DNA of 64,000 bases from Cloeon dipterum (lineage: Eukaryota; Arthropoda; Insecta; Ephemeroptera; Baetidae), in the NCBI RefSeq assembly GCF_949628265.1, contig NC_088789.1:18531883-18595882 (forward strand), written 5' to 3'. This document shows, piece by piece, positions 23,303-36,742 of this stretch; position 1 is the first letter of the stretch, and each line of letters opens with the position of its first letter. The notes under the pieces are model-generated. The model was not told where the DNA came from and did no database searches. It was given only the letters and a program-made list of their open reading frames with translations. Made by a program: the position numbers and the translations under genes.

Positions 23303-24076
23303 TTGTAAAATAGTTTAATTGGATTTACCCACAACAATTATTTGATTTGAACTGTCTAAAGTGGCTGTTGCTATATTCCAACTTTCCAGGAAAAATCCAC
23401 CACATTGCTTAATTCTTTTTTTGCGGTTTTGTCGCAACGTTGCTAATTTTTTCCAAATAATCTCAAATACTTTTATTTTAACCATGTGCCAACAATTAGC
23501 TTCAACTATTATGCTGCTTTAACAAATATCACATTTAATGAAATAGGAGTTTTCAAAATGTCCTTTTTTATTTCATAATTGGAATATTAGGAACAATTTG
23601 GAGAAACCCAATAAAATTTTTTTATAATAAAATTTTGCATAAAACTTGTTTGATCTAATCATTATACAGTATGTCTTATAAGAAAGTTGGCTTTCACGTT
23701 GGACAATATTTAACAACCACTAAATTTGAATGATTTTTCCTTGTTACAGGGAATTCCCAACTGCTTGTAAAATAGTTTAATTGGATTTGCCTACAACATT
23801 TATTTGACTTGAACTTTCTAACGCGGCTGTTGCTAAATTCATATTTTCCAGGAAAATTCTACTGCATTGCTCAATTTATTTTGCGGTTTTATCGCAACGA
23901 TGCTCAGTTTTCAAAATCTTCAATACTTTTATATTAAACATGTGGAAACAATTAACTTAAACTATTATGCTGATATAACAAAAAATATAATGCTATGAAA
24001 TAGCAGTTTTCAAAGTAACCTTGTTTTTTAGTATCGGAAAATTAGGAAAAATTTGGAGAAACCCAAAAACATTTTT
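23303..24076. repeat. Tandem duplication (two ~315-base copies) with a 135-base module between
   Basis: Copies at about 23303-23620 and 23765-24076 share long runs, for example TAGTTTAATTGGATTT at the start and TTTGGAGAAACCC at the end, with scattered substitutions. The segment between them (23636-23767) is a separate module that recurs in both copies of the next duplication at 25.3 and 25.9 kb. No coding capacity is visible. It looks like decayed non-autonomous repeat DNA. Confidence 0.8.
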
Positions 24077-25014
24077 AGTACTGTTTCTAACAGTGAAGAA
24101 TTTTTACAAATCGGTAAATTGGCACGACGTCATCGAAAACTCACCTCACAATGCAAATCTTTCTTTAAAAAAAAAGAGAATAACGTCTTAATTTTGCAAC
24201 TCCAATCGTCACTTTCAGCACAAAATTACGACAGTCGCATCAAAGGGTTGCTCTAATTATTTTCTCAATTTGCAATGCCGTTCGGGACTATGTATAAGAG
24301 CCTATACATAGAGCTGTGATGCAAGCAGCTCATTTTGCTGGTCGTCACGGCCACCCTTTTTCGTGTTGCTAAGGTGCCGTCGATTCTCTCTCTATCTCTG
24401 CCGCTCTTTAGGTCAGTGTCCTTTCATGGTTTGATTTCTCCTTTGGCAAAATAAATAATCCTCCGCGAACCGTCTCGTACAATGGCACGGTCTGCATGGA
24501 CACCTTAAAAATGCCACCTTTCTCCCGAGCCGCCACACATTGCAACGAGAGCCAGGGGAATCAATGACCCGAAGCCTGATTTTTGGCCATCGTGGTTAGC
24601 AAATCCCGAGCGCAGATGAGAGTCGCGCCGCCGGCTTCTGTTGTGCATTTAATTGCCCTGGCCTGCCTGCCTGCTGAATAGAATGCCTGAGAGCTGATTA
24701 TAGCTGCCAATTGACGACAGCAGGTCTAGGAAGTCCGCTTTTCTTCTGCGGCATGAGCGTGTGTTGCAAAATAATTAGGATGCCGCCGGTTCTAAAACTT
24801 TGTCGCCAATTTGCCGTATAGAAATCCAGTTCTGCAAACCGAGAGACGGCCGTAAAAATGTTACTACACAAATATACAACCTTCGGAGGTCTTTTAGCCT
24901 GCCGACAGCGTTCATTAAAAATAATCTCGGCGCAGTTGTGATTGTCAATTGGTATCCTTGATCCGTTTTCCAACTGCAGAGATGAGAAACGCACAGCAAA
25001 TTGATTACGTGGCG

Positions 25015-26164
25015 CTTCGCATGATGCCACTTTATAGTCAGACTGCTGCATTTGTTTATATGCGAGCGTGTAATTCTATACTCTCAATCTGAAATGCATT
25101 GAGTGAGATCATCTTGAGGCGAGCAATATTCTGCTGGCATGTAATTAATCGCATCAAAATTATATCAGCAAGTGTAATAGTTGATTATTTACTGATCAAA
25201 CAAAGTGTTAAAACAAGAAAATCACAACCTTTTACGCAATCAATTCTGTTCTTGAGTAGATGAGAAAATCAGGCATTGGAGATGATTAGATCATTTATAG
25301 AAAGGGCAATAAACGCAACCTATAGATTTGCATATAACTTGTTTGATCTAAACATCATATAATAAAATTTATCTTATAAGAAAGTTGGCATTCAGTTTTG
25401 ACAATTATTGCAATTATTTAACAACCACTTAATTTGACTGATTTTTCCCGTATTATGGGGAGTTCCCAACTGCTTTCAAATATGCACATGAATTTTGATG
25501 ACGAAAAAAGCAGTGAAAAGTTAGTTCCTAATCCCCTCAGTTTTATAATATGTACAAGTATTTTGCAAATTTATTTTTTCTCTTGTGTGTGGTTGGCTGG
25601 TTGTATCCTTCGCATGATGCTACTTTTTAATCAGACTGCTGCATTTTTTGTTGGTATGCGAGCGTAAATCTATTCTCTCAATCTGAAATGCATTGAGTGA
25701 GATCATCTTGAGGCGAGCAGTATTCAATCAGTGCTTGCATCAAAATTTTATTAGCAAGCGTAATAGTTGATTTACTGATCAAACAAAGTGTTAAAACAAG
25801 AAAATCCCAACCTTTTACGCAATCAATTTTGTTCTTGAGTAGATGAGAAAATCAGGTATTGGAGATGATGGGATTATTTATAGAGAGGGCAAAAAATTTA
25901 ACCTAGATTTTGCATATAACTTGTTTGGTCTAAACATTATATATGTATGTCTTACTTATAAGAAAGTTGGCTTTCAGTTTTGACAATTATTTAACAACCA
26001 CTTAATTAGACTGATTATTTATTACAGGGAATTCCCAACTGCTTTCAAATATGCATGAATTTTGATAACCAAAAGAGCAGTGAAAAGTTAATCGTTGCTA
26101 ATCACCACAGTTTTAATATAAGTCTTTTGCAAATTTTTCCCTTATGTGTGGTTGACTGGTTGTA
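25015..26164. repeat. Tandem duplication, unit about 0.59 kb
   Basis: Copy 1 is about 25015-25607 and copy 2 about 25608-26164. Both begin CTTCGCATGATG and end near GGTTGTA, and they share long identical runs such as TGAAATGCATTGAGTGAGAT. Small indels and substitutions show the event is not very recent. Each copy contains the module also found at 23636-23767. Confidence 0.85.
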
Positions 26165-27539
26165 CATGGTTGGTTTAAATTATTAATTTGTACATGTAAC
26201 CGCAGTCAATACGCTCACTGAATCGAAACTCACGGGGAGACAAACAGATTGGCAAAAGAGACGGATTTTACAATCCCCCAGCGTGTTGCATGTTGTGTTT
26301 AATGTGCACAGAGCGGCCGAGAGTTCATTAGCATTCCAGTTGAATGACCCGTTAAGAAAATAATAAAATCAAACTCGCCGCGAGTCGCTGTCGTTGAGCT
26401 ACGATGAATAATTGTAGCACTTAATGCGAGAGAGCACATAAAGCACTTTCACTTTTTGCAAATATCATTATGAAACTGCTGGTGTTTGATTTATTCAAAT
26501 GTCTCGGTGCTAATGAACGAAGCGCCACCTCAAGTGCGATTCATAAATAATTCTGCATAAATTATCCCAGGGCGATACACTATACTGGTTTGCTTGCAAA
26601 TTTTTTACCAAACAGAAAATGAAGACATTATACCTATGAGGAATTTAATTTTTTAACTGTCACTCTCTGATATTGGCTGGAAATTTGGGCAAGTGAATTG
26701 TTGCAAGGGCGATCTCTGTCACAAGTAGGGAAATTATAGAGGTCTTTAACCAAATAATTTTTTGTGCTCAGCAATAAAATTGTTAGTGCAGCAAATTGTA
26801 TTCAACGGCTGTTAATTAATAATCCTCTTTAATTTTATGTTTTTATTCAAGGTTAAGTAATTCTGACGCTAGGCTTGAGGGGCGGAAACACTTGTTCAGT
26901 ACAAGAACGTGCAAAACTAAATTGATATCTCTTCGATTTCTCACCCAGCTCACCCAGTCTTTTCAAGGACCACTTAGAGCATAATCATTGGTAATTTTTC
27001 TTCTGTGTGTTTCTTTGATGCCCAAGTTTATCGCAAGCATGAAAAAACTGGGAGCCATGGCCGAGTAATAAGTCACGGCAAATCTTCCAATTGAATTTGT
27101 TGGAGCTGCGGTGATTCGCCTCTCGTTGCCAAATTACAAAATGATTACAGCTGGCACGGCTTCAGGGAGAGTGACTGCGTCGTTGATAGCTCCATTAAGT
27201 CTCCGCCGAGCATTTGAGATGGCGAGAGAGGTGATCTCGCTACTGGATTCGATATAGTTGGCTTCAAATATTTGAGCAACACGTCATACCTTCTTGGAAA
27301 CAAAGGCGGTCAGGGCCAAGTCCTAAGCTAAAATTGGAATTTTTGACTTTCACTGATTGATTTTTAGTTAATTGGCCAATACACAGGATCATTCTAGTTC
27401 TTCCAAAAGCTAATCCCTGATATTAATTGTCATTATAGAGCAAACTTTGGAATTACTATTAAAAAAATGAGATGTTCATAAACGGTCGTTAGAAACATTA
27501 TCCCACCATCTGTCAAATAATCGACTTTTTGTTGAGTGC

Positions 27540-27541
<2 letters not shown>

Positions 27542-27596
<55 letters not shown>
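27542..27596. repeat. (CT)n microsatellite, about 27 units
   Basis: Uninterrupted CT dinucleotides. GAGA-factor-type sites are CT/GA rich, so a chromatin role is possible but not shown. Confidence 0.95.
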
Positions 27597-27599
<3 letters not shown>

Positions 27600-28949
27600 G
27601 CTCCCTCCTCGCGCTGCCTGCTGCTCTCAAGCAGAAAATCGAGTGAGTAAAAGAATCGATGAAGTGTGTCATTACTATACATATTACCTACAAGGAGGGG
27701 GTAATATACTCTACTAACACATTTCTCAGGCCACGCCAGAGGGTGAAATGAATACTGTAGTGGGTGCTGTAGTGGTTCGCTCGGTCGTTGAACTCTCCTT
27801 TCGCCACAACACAGCGTACGTTCGTTTATGTACGAACTACACAAATGCGCTGGCGCACTTAAGTACTAAACGATTCTATTCCGCTTGTTCAGCTCCCAAC
27901 CCGCGGATTTCGCTCTTCACGCATTGACCGAGCATGCATTTTTTCATTGATGATGCAGCCGTTATTTTGAAACTCTGTAGATGGCAACTCTGCAATCACA
28001 ATATGAATTAAACACAAATTGACTTCAGACCGTCAGTTTTGGCTAAAACCTCTGTACTGAACCGACTATTTTCATTTTGGGCGGACATATCTACAACATT
28101 GAAAAGCTAAGAATTAATTTAAACCTAATGCTGGATCTTCTCACAATTACAATTTTCCTACAATTCACAATTTTTCACTCGCTTAAAAAAATTTACCTTG
28201 AAGCTTTCATATTTTATCAGCCCTCATAATGTTATTAAACCTTTGGTAAGTTGAGAAATCGTAAATTTTATCAAAACGAAATAATGAAGCAATGATAACG
28301 ACATAGACGGTTCAAAGACCTAAAATAACTTTTGTTTATCTGAAAACTTAACCTCTTCTCCAGGAAAGCTGAATAAAAAATTGTTATTTTGGATTAAAAC
28401 GGACCATGCAGGCATACTCGATCCCCGGCATTCATGCGGTCTTTCTAGAGAATCGGTCAAAAATGCAATAAAAATTATTGGGTTTTCTGAGTAATTGTCT
28501 CAGAGATTCGTAAAAAAAAATTGAAAACATGTACAAATATATTATAAAATACCTAGGAAGTCGCATTAAAATTCAGTACCGGAGACTCTTTGCTTAGCCC
28601 TCACAATAATGAAATCGATAAATAATTTTTGTTGATATGAAACTAAATCCTCTGTTATTGCTCCAGGAAGCAGGAACTTACATACAACAATTATTTACTC
28701 TGATTTCGAAGAATGGAATAATTTTACAGTAAAAAACGCAATTTTATTGATATGTAAGAAGCATAAAAATCGGTTGGACAACAATCGTCAGTTTTTGAAA
28801 AAGGTCAGTAAACTTTGTACTGCGACGTGGAATGGATGTTGTTTAAAATTACAACACCACTTAAAATTTCTTTAGAGAAACACTTCTGTGGGCTTGTCAA
28901 TTATAATTAATGTAGCTGGAAATAAATGAAATTTTCATTGCAAGGATTT

Positions 28950-28951
<2 letters not shown>

Positions 28952-28993
<42 letters not shown>
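28952..28993. repeat. (TC)n microsatellite, about 21 units
   Basis: Second uninterrupted CT-type array, 1.4 kb from the first and on the same strand, followed by imperfect CTC-rich sequence to about 29014. Confidence 0.95.
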
Positions 28994-28996
<3 letters not shown>

Positions 28997-31900
28997 CCCT
29001 CTCACTCCCTCTCTCCTAAATTATTTGTCAGCGTGTTCGACTAGGTCAACGAACCTGGCTTGTATTGTAAACACACCTCACGCATTATAAACCGTCGCAT
29101 TGGTTATATTTACACGACACCAAGAAAATTAACAACTTTCTCTTTGATATATTTCAGGCAGCCCATCTTCAATCCCAATTTATTCTATATTATACATGTA
29201 TATTTGTCTTACGTCAGTTACTGCAGCAAACAAGAATAATGCCATCTATTTCATGATTGAGTTTAGGAAGTAATTCTATAAGAGAAATCATGGTCTATTT
29301 TGTATCAATCCCACTGTATGGTGTGGTGGTTTTTTTTCTCAATCCAATCGAGTTATGATAAAGCAGTCAAGTCGTGCGAAAATGTAGACGGCTGCATAAA
29401 AGCGCTCGCTCTTTTGGCAAAGCAGCTTTTGAGATCTTTAATTCAACTGTGGCACACTCTTTAACTGCTTTCGGCCGATGAAAAAAGCCACTTTAATTCA
29501 TCCTAGAAAGGAGAAAGACTGCCCGATCACAATTGAAAGCGGCTACGTGCGAAATAGCCTCGCCAAGATCTCATTTCGCAGCTGGTCTATTGCCTATAGG
29601 GAGAGAAAAAAACCGCGTGCACAATTGATCAGCGTGGTGCTATTTTTTGTGTCCTAATAATACAGCAAGGCATTTTGTGGGACACACTCTCAGCTTCTGT
29701 GTCTTGAATTTCAATATATAACCAGTTGGAATGATCAATGGAATGTGCTGTTTCAATTAATTTTATTCATTTTGAATTATATCTTTGGAGCTCAATTTAT
29801 AATTTATAAATTAAAATATTTTTGTGTGATTTAAATTTAACATTTAATTTTTGTGAAAAGTTATCCAACATGTTTACTATCTTGAAATGATCGAATGAAG
29901 CTTTTTGACTACGTAGTGCTTAGACTTAGACTCCAAATTTTCTATCGATTTAATAACTTGAGAATGAAACCCATAAATTTCTAGTTATCGCACTTGTTCT
30001 TGATTTATAAACTCCAGTTTGGAAAACCTGAGCAACATTCCAAATGTATCGTTCAGATGGACCAAAGCACAGAAAAATACATCGAGTTCAGTGACTCTTG
30101 AAGCCTGTTTGTTGTTTTCCAACTGCGTTAATCGGCCATACGGGATAAATCAGAGAAGCAGCTGAAGGCGCAACAAACCTGGGCGCAATATATCTAGTCT
30201 AGACACGCATCTAAATGGACTTAATTCCATATCTCGTTGATCAGGCAGATATTATATTTGACAGTCACTCGCTGCACATTATATTAGGAAAGGATTAGAG
30301 ATCATTGCACCCTGCGTCAGGTCTTTGAGCGGCCAGTTATGTTTTTCGAAAATTCCTTTTCTATCTGGTTTATTGATCAAATTATTTATAAGCTTGGTAA
30401 AATTGAAGATTTGTTTTCTTAAAATTTCCAGAAAATCAAATGCTTGGGAATGCCTGGGATTAATTCTTTTTTATTTGGCAATATCATACTCCTCTAAATC
30501 TTTTAAATCTTTCGTACAGAGAGCTGGTTGATTGTTCAAGAGTCACGGGGGCATTTAACTTAAAAAGGGGTCGACGAACTTGCAGCCGTAATATTTATTA
30601 CCAAACTTTTTATACAAATACCAGTAAATAATTTCGAAAGAACAAGAATGTTCAAGTTTATTAATGTCAAAATGTCAAAATTTCTTCGTAGGAGGTTGAT
30701 TTTAGCCTGAGTAATTGTACGTATGTGCCAACCACTTGATGGAGATGGGATGTCTTTATTTTTTGAATGGGGGGGATGATTTAATTTACAGGACCTTTTT
30801 CATATTTATGACTTAAATTTCCCAAATTTTTTTAAAAACTTGAAAAAAAAGGAATTTTATGACGTAACACAATTTCATAGAACCTTCAAAACATTTTTAG
30901 AGACATAATATTCGATCGCTCATTCGGCTCATTTCATAAGAGGCAGAGCGTTAACCTGAGCGTGGAGTTGAACCGTTTTTTCGCAATACGTAACGCTCGA
31001 ATCGTGCGCGGAATGGTGCACACACGCACTTTTTGCCGGCAAATACTAAGCAAATGATTGCACGCGCTCTGAAAATAAAACTGGGCGCTGCTGCTGGCGT
31101 TGGCGAAATAATAGCACGCGGCTTTGGGTTTAGCAAGAGGAGCCGGTCTGGAAAATGAGAGCGGGATCAAAATATGCAGCGCTGCTCTTGGCTCAAGAAT
31201 TGTCGCCGTGCACGTGCACGTGCAAATTGCAGAAGGGGCGACGACCTGCTGCTCGAAACTTTAAGTCCGACGGCGCTGAGAGGATGAAATCGCTGAGTAC
31301 GAGGAAAATGGTGCGAGGGGACACACTAAACTTCCTGTGTAATGAGTGCGTTTCTGCTTAAATTTCACACCCTCGGCGCCAAGACGGCCAGACCTGCCAG
31401 GGTGGGGTTGATTCATCATCGCATCATGCCGCGAGCATCATTTTCATGTAGTCTTGAGCGCACACCATTTTTATCACGTCGTTTGAGGGTTTGAGTGGAT
31501 TGTACCAAGCGAAACCAAACAGACGCTTATTGCTCTACGTGTCAAGATGATAAAAGAAGAATGAGTGAAGCTAATCTTCGAATTATCTGCAAAAAATTAA
31601 AATATTAAGGGCCTGCATTAAAATTTTGAATCAAACACGTGCATAATAAAAATCCTCTCAAATTGCAATAAAAACAAAGAGGTCAAGTTACAAAAAGGGA
31701 TAATGTGGAAAAATTGTTAAGTATATAGGAGTTAAAACATTTTAAAGATGTTCTTGTCATATCGTGAAGTTCCTTGAAGAATTAATATTTCTTTTGAATC
31801 GATAAAAATTATTATTATGAAGTTTGGATGAAAAAGGGCTGTACTTCTTGATAAAGGTGCAAAATCTGTCACCCTTTGAGACTCAATTGCAAATTCATAT

Positions 31901-33105
31901 TATTTACAGTGTGCACCAGATTACAGCAAACTTTCGAAATGAAATTAATCTTATTAGTTCCAGTTTGTTTTCTGAGTGATGACCAGTTAAATAAAAAGGT
32001 GAAATCCATTGAGAGAACAAGATCAGAAGGACCACTTTTCAGCTTTTTAAATTTAGGCTTTTCTTAACTCAACCAAGAAGATCCTATAATATACTATAAA
32101 ATAATACTGCATTTGGAAATCAAGACATGGGATTTTTACTTGACACACGGTGTCTTTGACTTAATTCCAGTGAGACGCAGCAATTAAACAGGCTCTATCT
32201 CTGTTTGTTCGTATAATTTATTTCGACCAGCGTAGCCTTTCTGACAAGCAACCGCATTTTGTGTTGAAAGTTCGTTGCCCCACAAAATACTTGGGTAACA
32301 TTACTCGGGTCATGGAACTCCTAGCCTCCTCTGCTTTATTCAGGTGTACATACTTTCCACATTGACCTGTATGGATGAGATGCATGCCACACTGAATAAA
32401 AGCATAAAATAATGTGAACTCTATTTGATGATTATCAATTGCAACAGAAATTATTTGACTGGAAAACAGGACAGATCACATCTATTTAAAGTAATTAATA
32501 CTCAATAATGTGAGAGGAAAAATCTGCAGTATAAAATGCAGAAAATAAACAAATGGCTCCACTGGTGTGTGGGTTTCAAACCAGGATGGAGCTTGAAAAA
32601 ATTAATAATAAGTTAATTTGTTCATTGGGTTTTTGTTGCTGTGTATGTTTTTTATTTGAAATTTATTTAAAACAGAATAAAAATTATGTCTTTCTTTTTT
32701 ATGTAGCCTCCAATTAAAAAGAAAAAAACTAGCGAAATTTGGGCCAGGTTTACTGACCATTAAATATTTTGCTTTTATATGTTTAAGGGATTGATAGCAA
32801 AAATACACGACGGTTAAAATTAATTACGGTGCTATAAATAATTTTTTATTGCCTCACTTATAAATTGTCTGGTGGGATCGAGTTCCTAGAACCTACAACC
32901 GCAAGACGGAGTTTTCTCCTAGACTTTTCGCGAATCTTGTCTTTTATTAGAAAAAAGGAGCCGAAATTTTGCAAGAATGAGAGGCAAAAACGGTGTGCAG
33001 TGGAACAGGACAGTGCCGGATGGATTGAGCCACCCTTTGGCACGATCGGCGAGCCAAGAAGCGCAGTTATCCTCTATTAAATGGTGCGTCTAGCGGCGCT
33101 ATGAT

Positions 33106-33118
33106 CGGTCATCGACCT
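33106..33118. promoter_or_regulatory. Candidate ecdysone-response-like inverted repeat (IR-1)
   Basis: Half-sites CGGTCA and (on the other strand) AGGTCG are inverted around one base. Each differs by one base from the AGGTCA core that EcR/USP prefers. It lies about 4.2 kb upstream of the phantom start codon. Confidence 0.25.
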
Positions 33119-36100
33119 CAAGCCAGAGAGCATCCACTTTCACTGACGCTGGCTGAGGCTGACACACTGCGATGCCCACCGGTAGCAATCGAGGAGACTA
33201 TAGCGTAGGATTTTGAAACGTGCTCGTGCGCGGACTCAAGCCGGCACTCGGCCAGAATTTCCACCTCATTCATCGCTGCTCGGCAACTGGGCATTTTCTT
33301 TCATCCATCCATGCATGCATACGTGCGGACCGGGCACCGTTTCGATGGAGATCGCGTTTTATTAAATTTCTTTGTAGGTCGGAGAACCTACAAAGTGTGA
33401 ATAAGAAAGGAGCAGGAGTGCTCCGTTAGCCAGGTTATGACGGCATATGCCAAGCAGTACTCGCGGGGGATATGCTCGCAAGCCTGACCATATAGAAGGG
33501 CGTGTATGCACGATACTTTTTGCACGAAACATAGACATTGCAAAGAGCAATAAAGGTGATTGTACAGTTTTATCTCGACAAGATTATTTTCTCCTCCGAG
33601 GCATTCCATCGAATGGTGCATATACTATTTAGATCATCATCCATGCGTGCTAAATTTTTAAATTCTTCCAAAATGAAACTAAATTGGCAAATTTATGAAT
33701 TAAAGACTAGACCGGAAGGATTTTTAAGATGTTAATATAAAGAAAAATTAAGCTCTCGATGGAATAATTTATATCAAGATTGTATGGTCCCTATTAAAAT
33801 AAATAAAAATGTATATACTAAGATAATGCTAACAAAATTATTCTCTGTCATTTTTGTCCAGTTTTTTAAGCAATGGCTGTACAGTAATGAAAACTTTTAA
33901 TTTAAAAAGTGATTTATTTCCCTATTGTGACATATTAAAAATGTTAAATGATTATTTGTTTAGCAATACTTAGATTCTTTACACACCAGTCCGTCAAGTA
34001 AAAACCATAAAAAATCGATTCTTTTCGACCCCTTTTAAGTCTTTGACCTGCACTAACACGTCTACCCTTTCGTCCCAAACGATCTCTTTTAATTTGCTTT
34101 CGAAGTAGAAATCTAAGTTGTCTCATTGTCAGCTTGGTTGGACCTCAAACACTGCAACGATTGGCCTTTTGACTGAAATGCATCCTTTTTTCATAGAATA
34201 GCTCTAACAGTCTGCGGTTGCCTAGAGTCCATACACAATCTAAAAATTTTAAGCCTTCTGTCTTTAGTGGTTGCGGTTTTCTTTCATAATCTGCAAATAA
34301 ATTTAAATTTTAAAAATTGAACAGCACTAAAGTTAATTCAATACCTAAGAAATTGTTAAAATAGCAAGATTTGTTTGTAAATAAATATAACCTTTTTTGT
34401 TTGTAAAGAACCTTTATTTCAATATATGGTAAAACCTGCAATGATAGAAAAGTATATTTGAGAAACCTTTTACTTCTAGTAAAAACATTTTATAACTTTA
34501 GGATGGAACCAAAATAAGTGCGCATTATTTAGCTCTTAGGTCAAAATACGATTTTAAAAAAGCTTTGTTGAGTCAGAGGAGCGTATTTGTAGAGTTTTCT
34601 ATTCAATGCTACCTTACGGTTTTACGAAATCAGGCGGCATTGTTGGAAAATATCTATACTTGGAGCAAACAAAAAAGAAAAATTTAATGGCTTGCTTCTA
34701 GCCTTGAGTAAGGTCTAATATTTCAAATATATTTTTCATAACAAACTGCAGGGGAGTGAAAATGTGAAATAAATCATGTACAGCTAGATTTTTCATTTTG
34801 AGAAATAATCAACCCATTTGAATTATTTACAAAACCTTGTACTGGCGAAAATCTACGTTGACGACATTAAATTTCGTAAAATCGTATCTGCTGCAAAGTA
34901 AAATTGCAAGAAAACGCACACAGAAGAACTATATATTATGCATTTGATTTTCCGGATGAATATCCTGCAAAACTGTAATTGAATTTCATTTAAAAATACT
35001 TATCTTAGAGTTATAAACGAGGTGATTCACTTAAATTATGTGTTTAGCTATTATCCTCACTAGATTGTATGATTTTATAGTGAGGTAATTTACTCTTCTA
35101 TTCCACTACTGGCCTACAGCATGTACAATAGGTATAGAATTTATGTTGAGCGTGTTATGCAGGCAGTCGTTATTTGTTACTCCTTCTTGTTGCTAGCCAA
35201 CCTGTAATACTCACGCCGACGAGTCGCAGTAACTAGGTGACTCTAGATTCTGGAACAGGAGGTCATCTCTATAAAAAAGCTCCAGGTACACGAACAAACC
35301 TCGCCATTTAAAGCAATCTCATCTCGCATATTTTTCATAATGCAAATTTCCTAAACAAAATTGGATGCATAATATGATTAAAATACATACAAATGTTGTA
35401 ATCAAGCTGCGGCAGGAAATTTTTTCCTATTTAATTTAATTTAATTTCCTACTATAGCTCTTAACTAGAAAAATTTTAGGAAGTGTAAGCACCACGATGT
35501 TTATATTGAAAATAAAATAAAATCATGAAACTACAGTGCGAGAAAGATGATTAAGTGATTACAAAATAATCCTTTACTGCGTGCGAAATAATAAAAATAA
35601 ATGTTATCTTCGTCAAGTAAGTTTATTTCTTTGGTGAGAAATTATAGAAACGCAGTAAATTGTGTTTATTCCTGACGATATAGTGTTAGTTAACAGCAGA
35701 GAGACGATTATGTGAATGTTGTTAGAAACAAAAACGCCGGCGAAACAGCCTTGGCTGTTTTTCCTCGAGAAAAAGAAAACATTATATAAACCTAAGAGGA
35801 GCGCATTAGATAATAATGAAGTGAGTATATTGGCCAGCCGTGAACCTTTGCTCTCAATATTGTGTTATAGGTCGATGAAACTACGTGATTTTTTACTCCT
35901 AGAGCTTTTTTATTTTCAAGGTAGATCGTTGTAAAACAATCGGAGGTAAAAATTCAAGAGTCTAGAATGGAGAAAATACTATTTAAAATAAAATTCAAAC
36001 TCATTTTTTTAATTTATTCGTGAATTATTGTCATTTTTCGCACGATTGACAGACAGGGTTAATAATTTGCAAAAAGAAAAAAAACATTGAATTGGAATGA

Positions 36101-36662
36101 AAATGAATTAACTTAACCACAATCGAAAACAAGCATTAAGTTAAGCAATACGTGTAGGTCCGATTTTTACAAATACATCAATACGGCAACTCGTTCGTTT
36201 AATATCGACTTTGGTACTACTTCCACGAAGGAAATCCAGATGGCGATAGCATTAATTTTCAAGCGAGACTTTTCATCATGAGGTTTATGCACGCGACACG
36301 CGGAGTTTTTGCGATATATATTATTTACGTTGATATGTTCTAATCGCAATTCACCTATAAATAAAACCAAATAAATGCAATTCAGTTTATGCAAATGATA
36401 TTACATTTACGTCAACGATATTCATTACAAAAGTTTTCCTGTTTATGCAATATTATGCCGTACGTTTGATTAAATTATTGAAGAAGTGTTCCATTTCATT
36501 CAATATATATTACACTAATTTACCATGTCATCAGAAAGAGAGGCACGTGTCTTATCAGATCATTTGACTCCAAATGTCAACAATCCAGTAATTTACTTAT
36601 AATATGTAAAATAATTTATCAAAAAAATAAGCATGTTTAAGAATTCAATATAAGGAACATTT

Positions 36663-36668
36663 AAAAAA
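36663..36668 (-). terminator. RNA polymerase III terminator of tRNA-Phe
   Basis: Six T residues on the - strand, one base after the discriminator position. Confidence 0.9.
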
Positions 36669-36669
36669 T

Positions 36670-36742
36670 TGCCCAGACCCGGGATTGAACCGGGGACCTT
36701 TAGATCTTCAGTCTAACGCTCTCCCAACTGAGCTATCTAGGC
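36670..36742 (-). tRNA. tRNA-Phe (anticodon GAA)
   Basis: Seventy-three bases on the - strand fold into a full cloverleaf: acceptor GCCTAGA/TCTGGGC (one G-U pair), D stem GCTC/GAGC, anticodon stem TTAGA/TCTAA with loop CTGAAGA, T stem CCCGG/CCGGG with TTCAATC, and discriminator A. There is no intron. The internal A and B boxes are intact. A run of six T residues (36663-36668 on the - strand) directly follows and acts as the RNA polymerase III terminator. The gene is therefore probably functional. Confidence 0.98.

Larger units (their letters stand above)
26165..36669. other. Intergenic region, no gene recognised
   Basis: Apart from the two CT arrays this stretch is AT-rich and noncoding by eye. 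Two overlapping CACGTG boxes sit back to back at 31211-31222, and an imperfect inverted AGGTCA repeat is at 33106-33118. Open frames are short and show no family motif. Confidence 0.55.

Noticed and set aside
25104-25117. TGAGATCATCTTGA, resembling the 5' part of bantam miRNA (also at 25698)
   Set aside because: The flanks do not fold into a precursor pairing with it, and it lies in a duplicated noncoding repeat.
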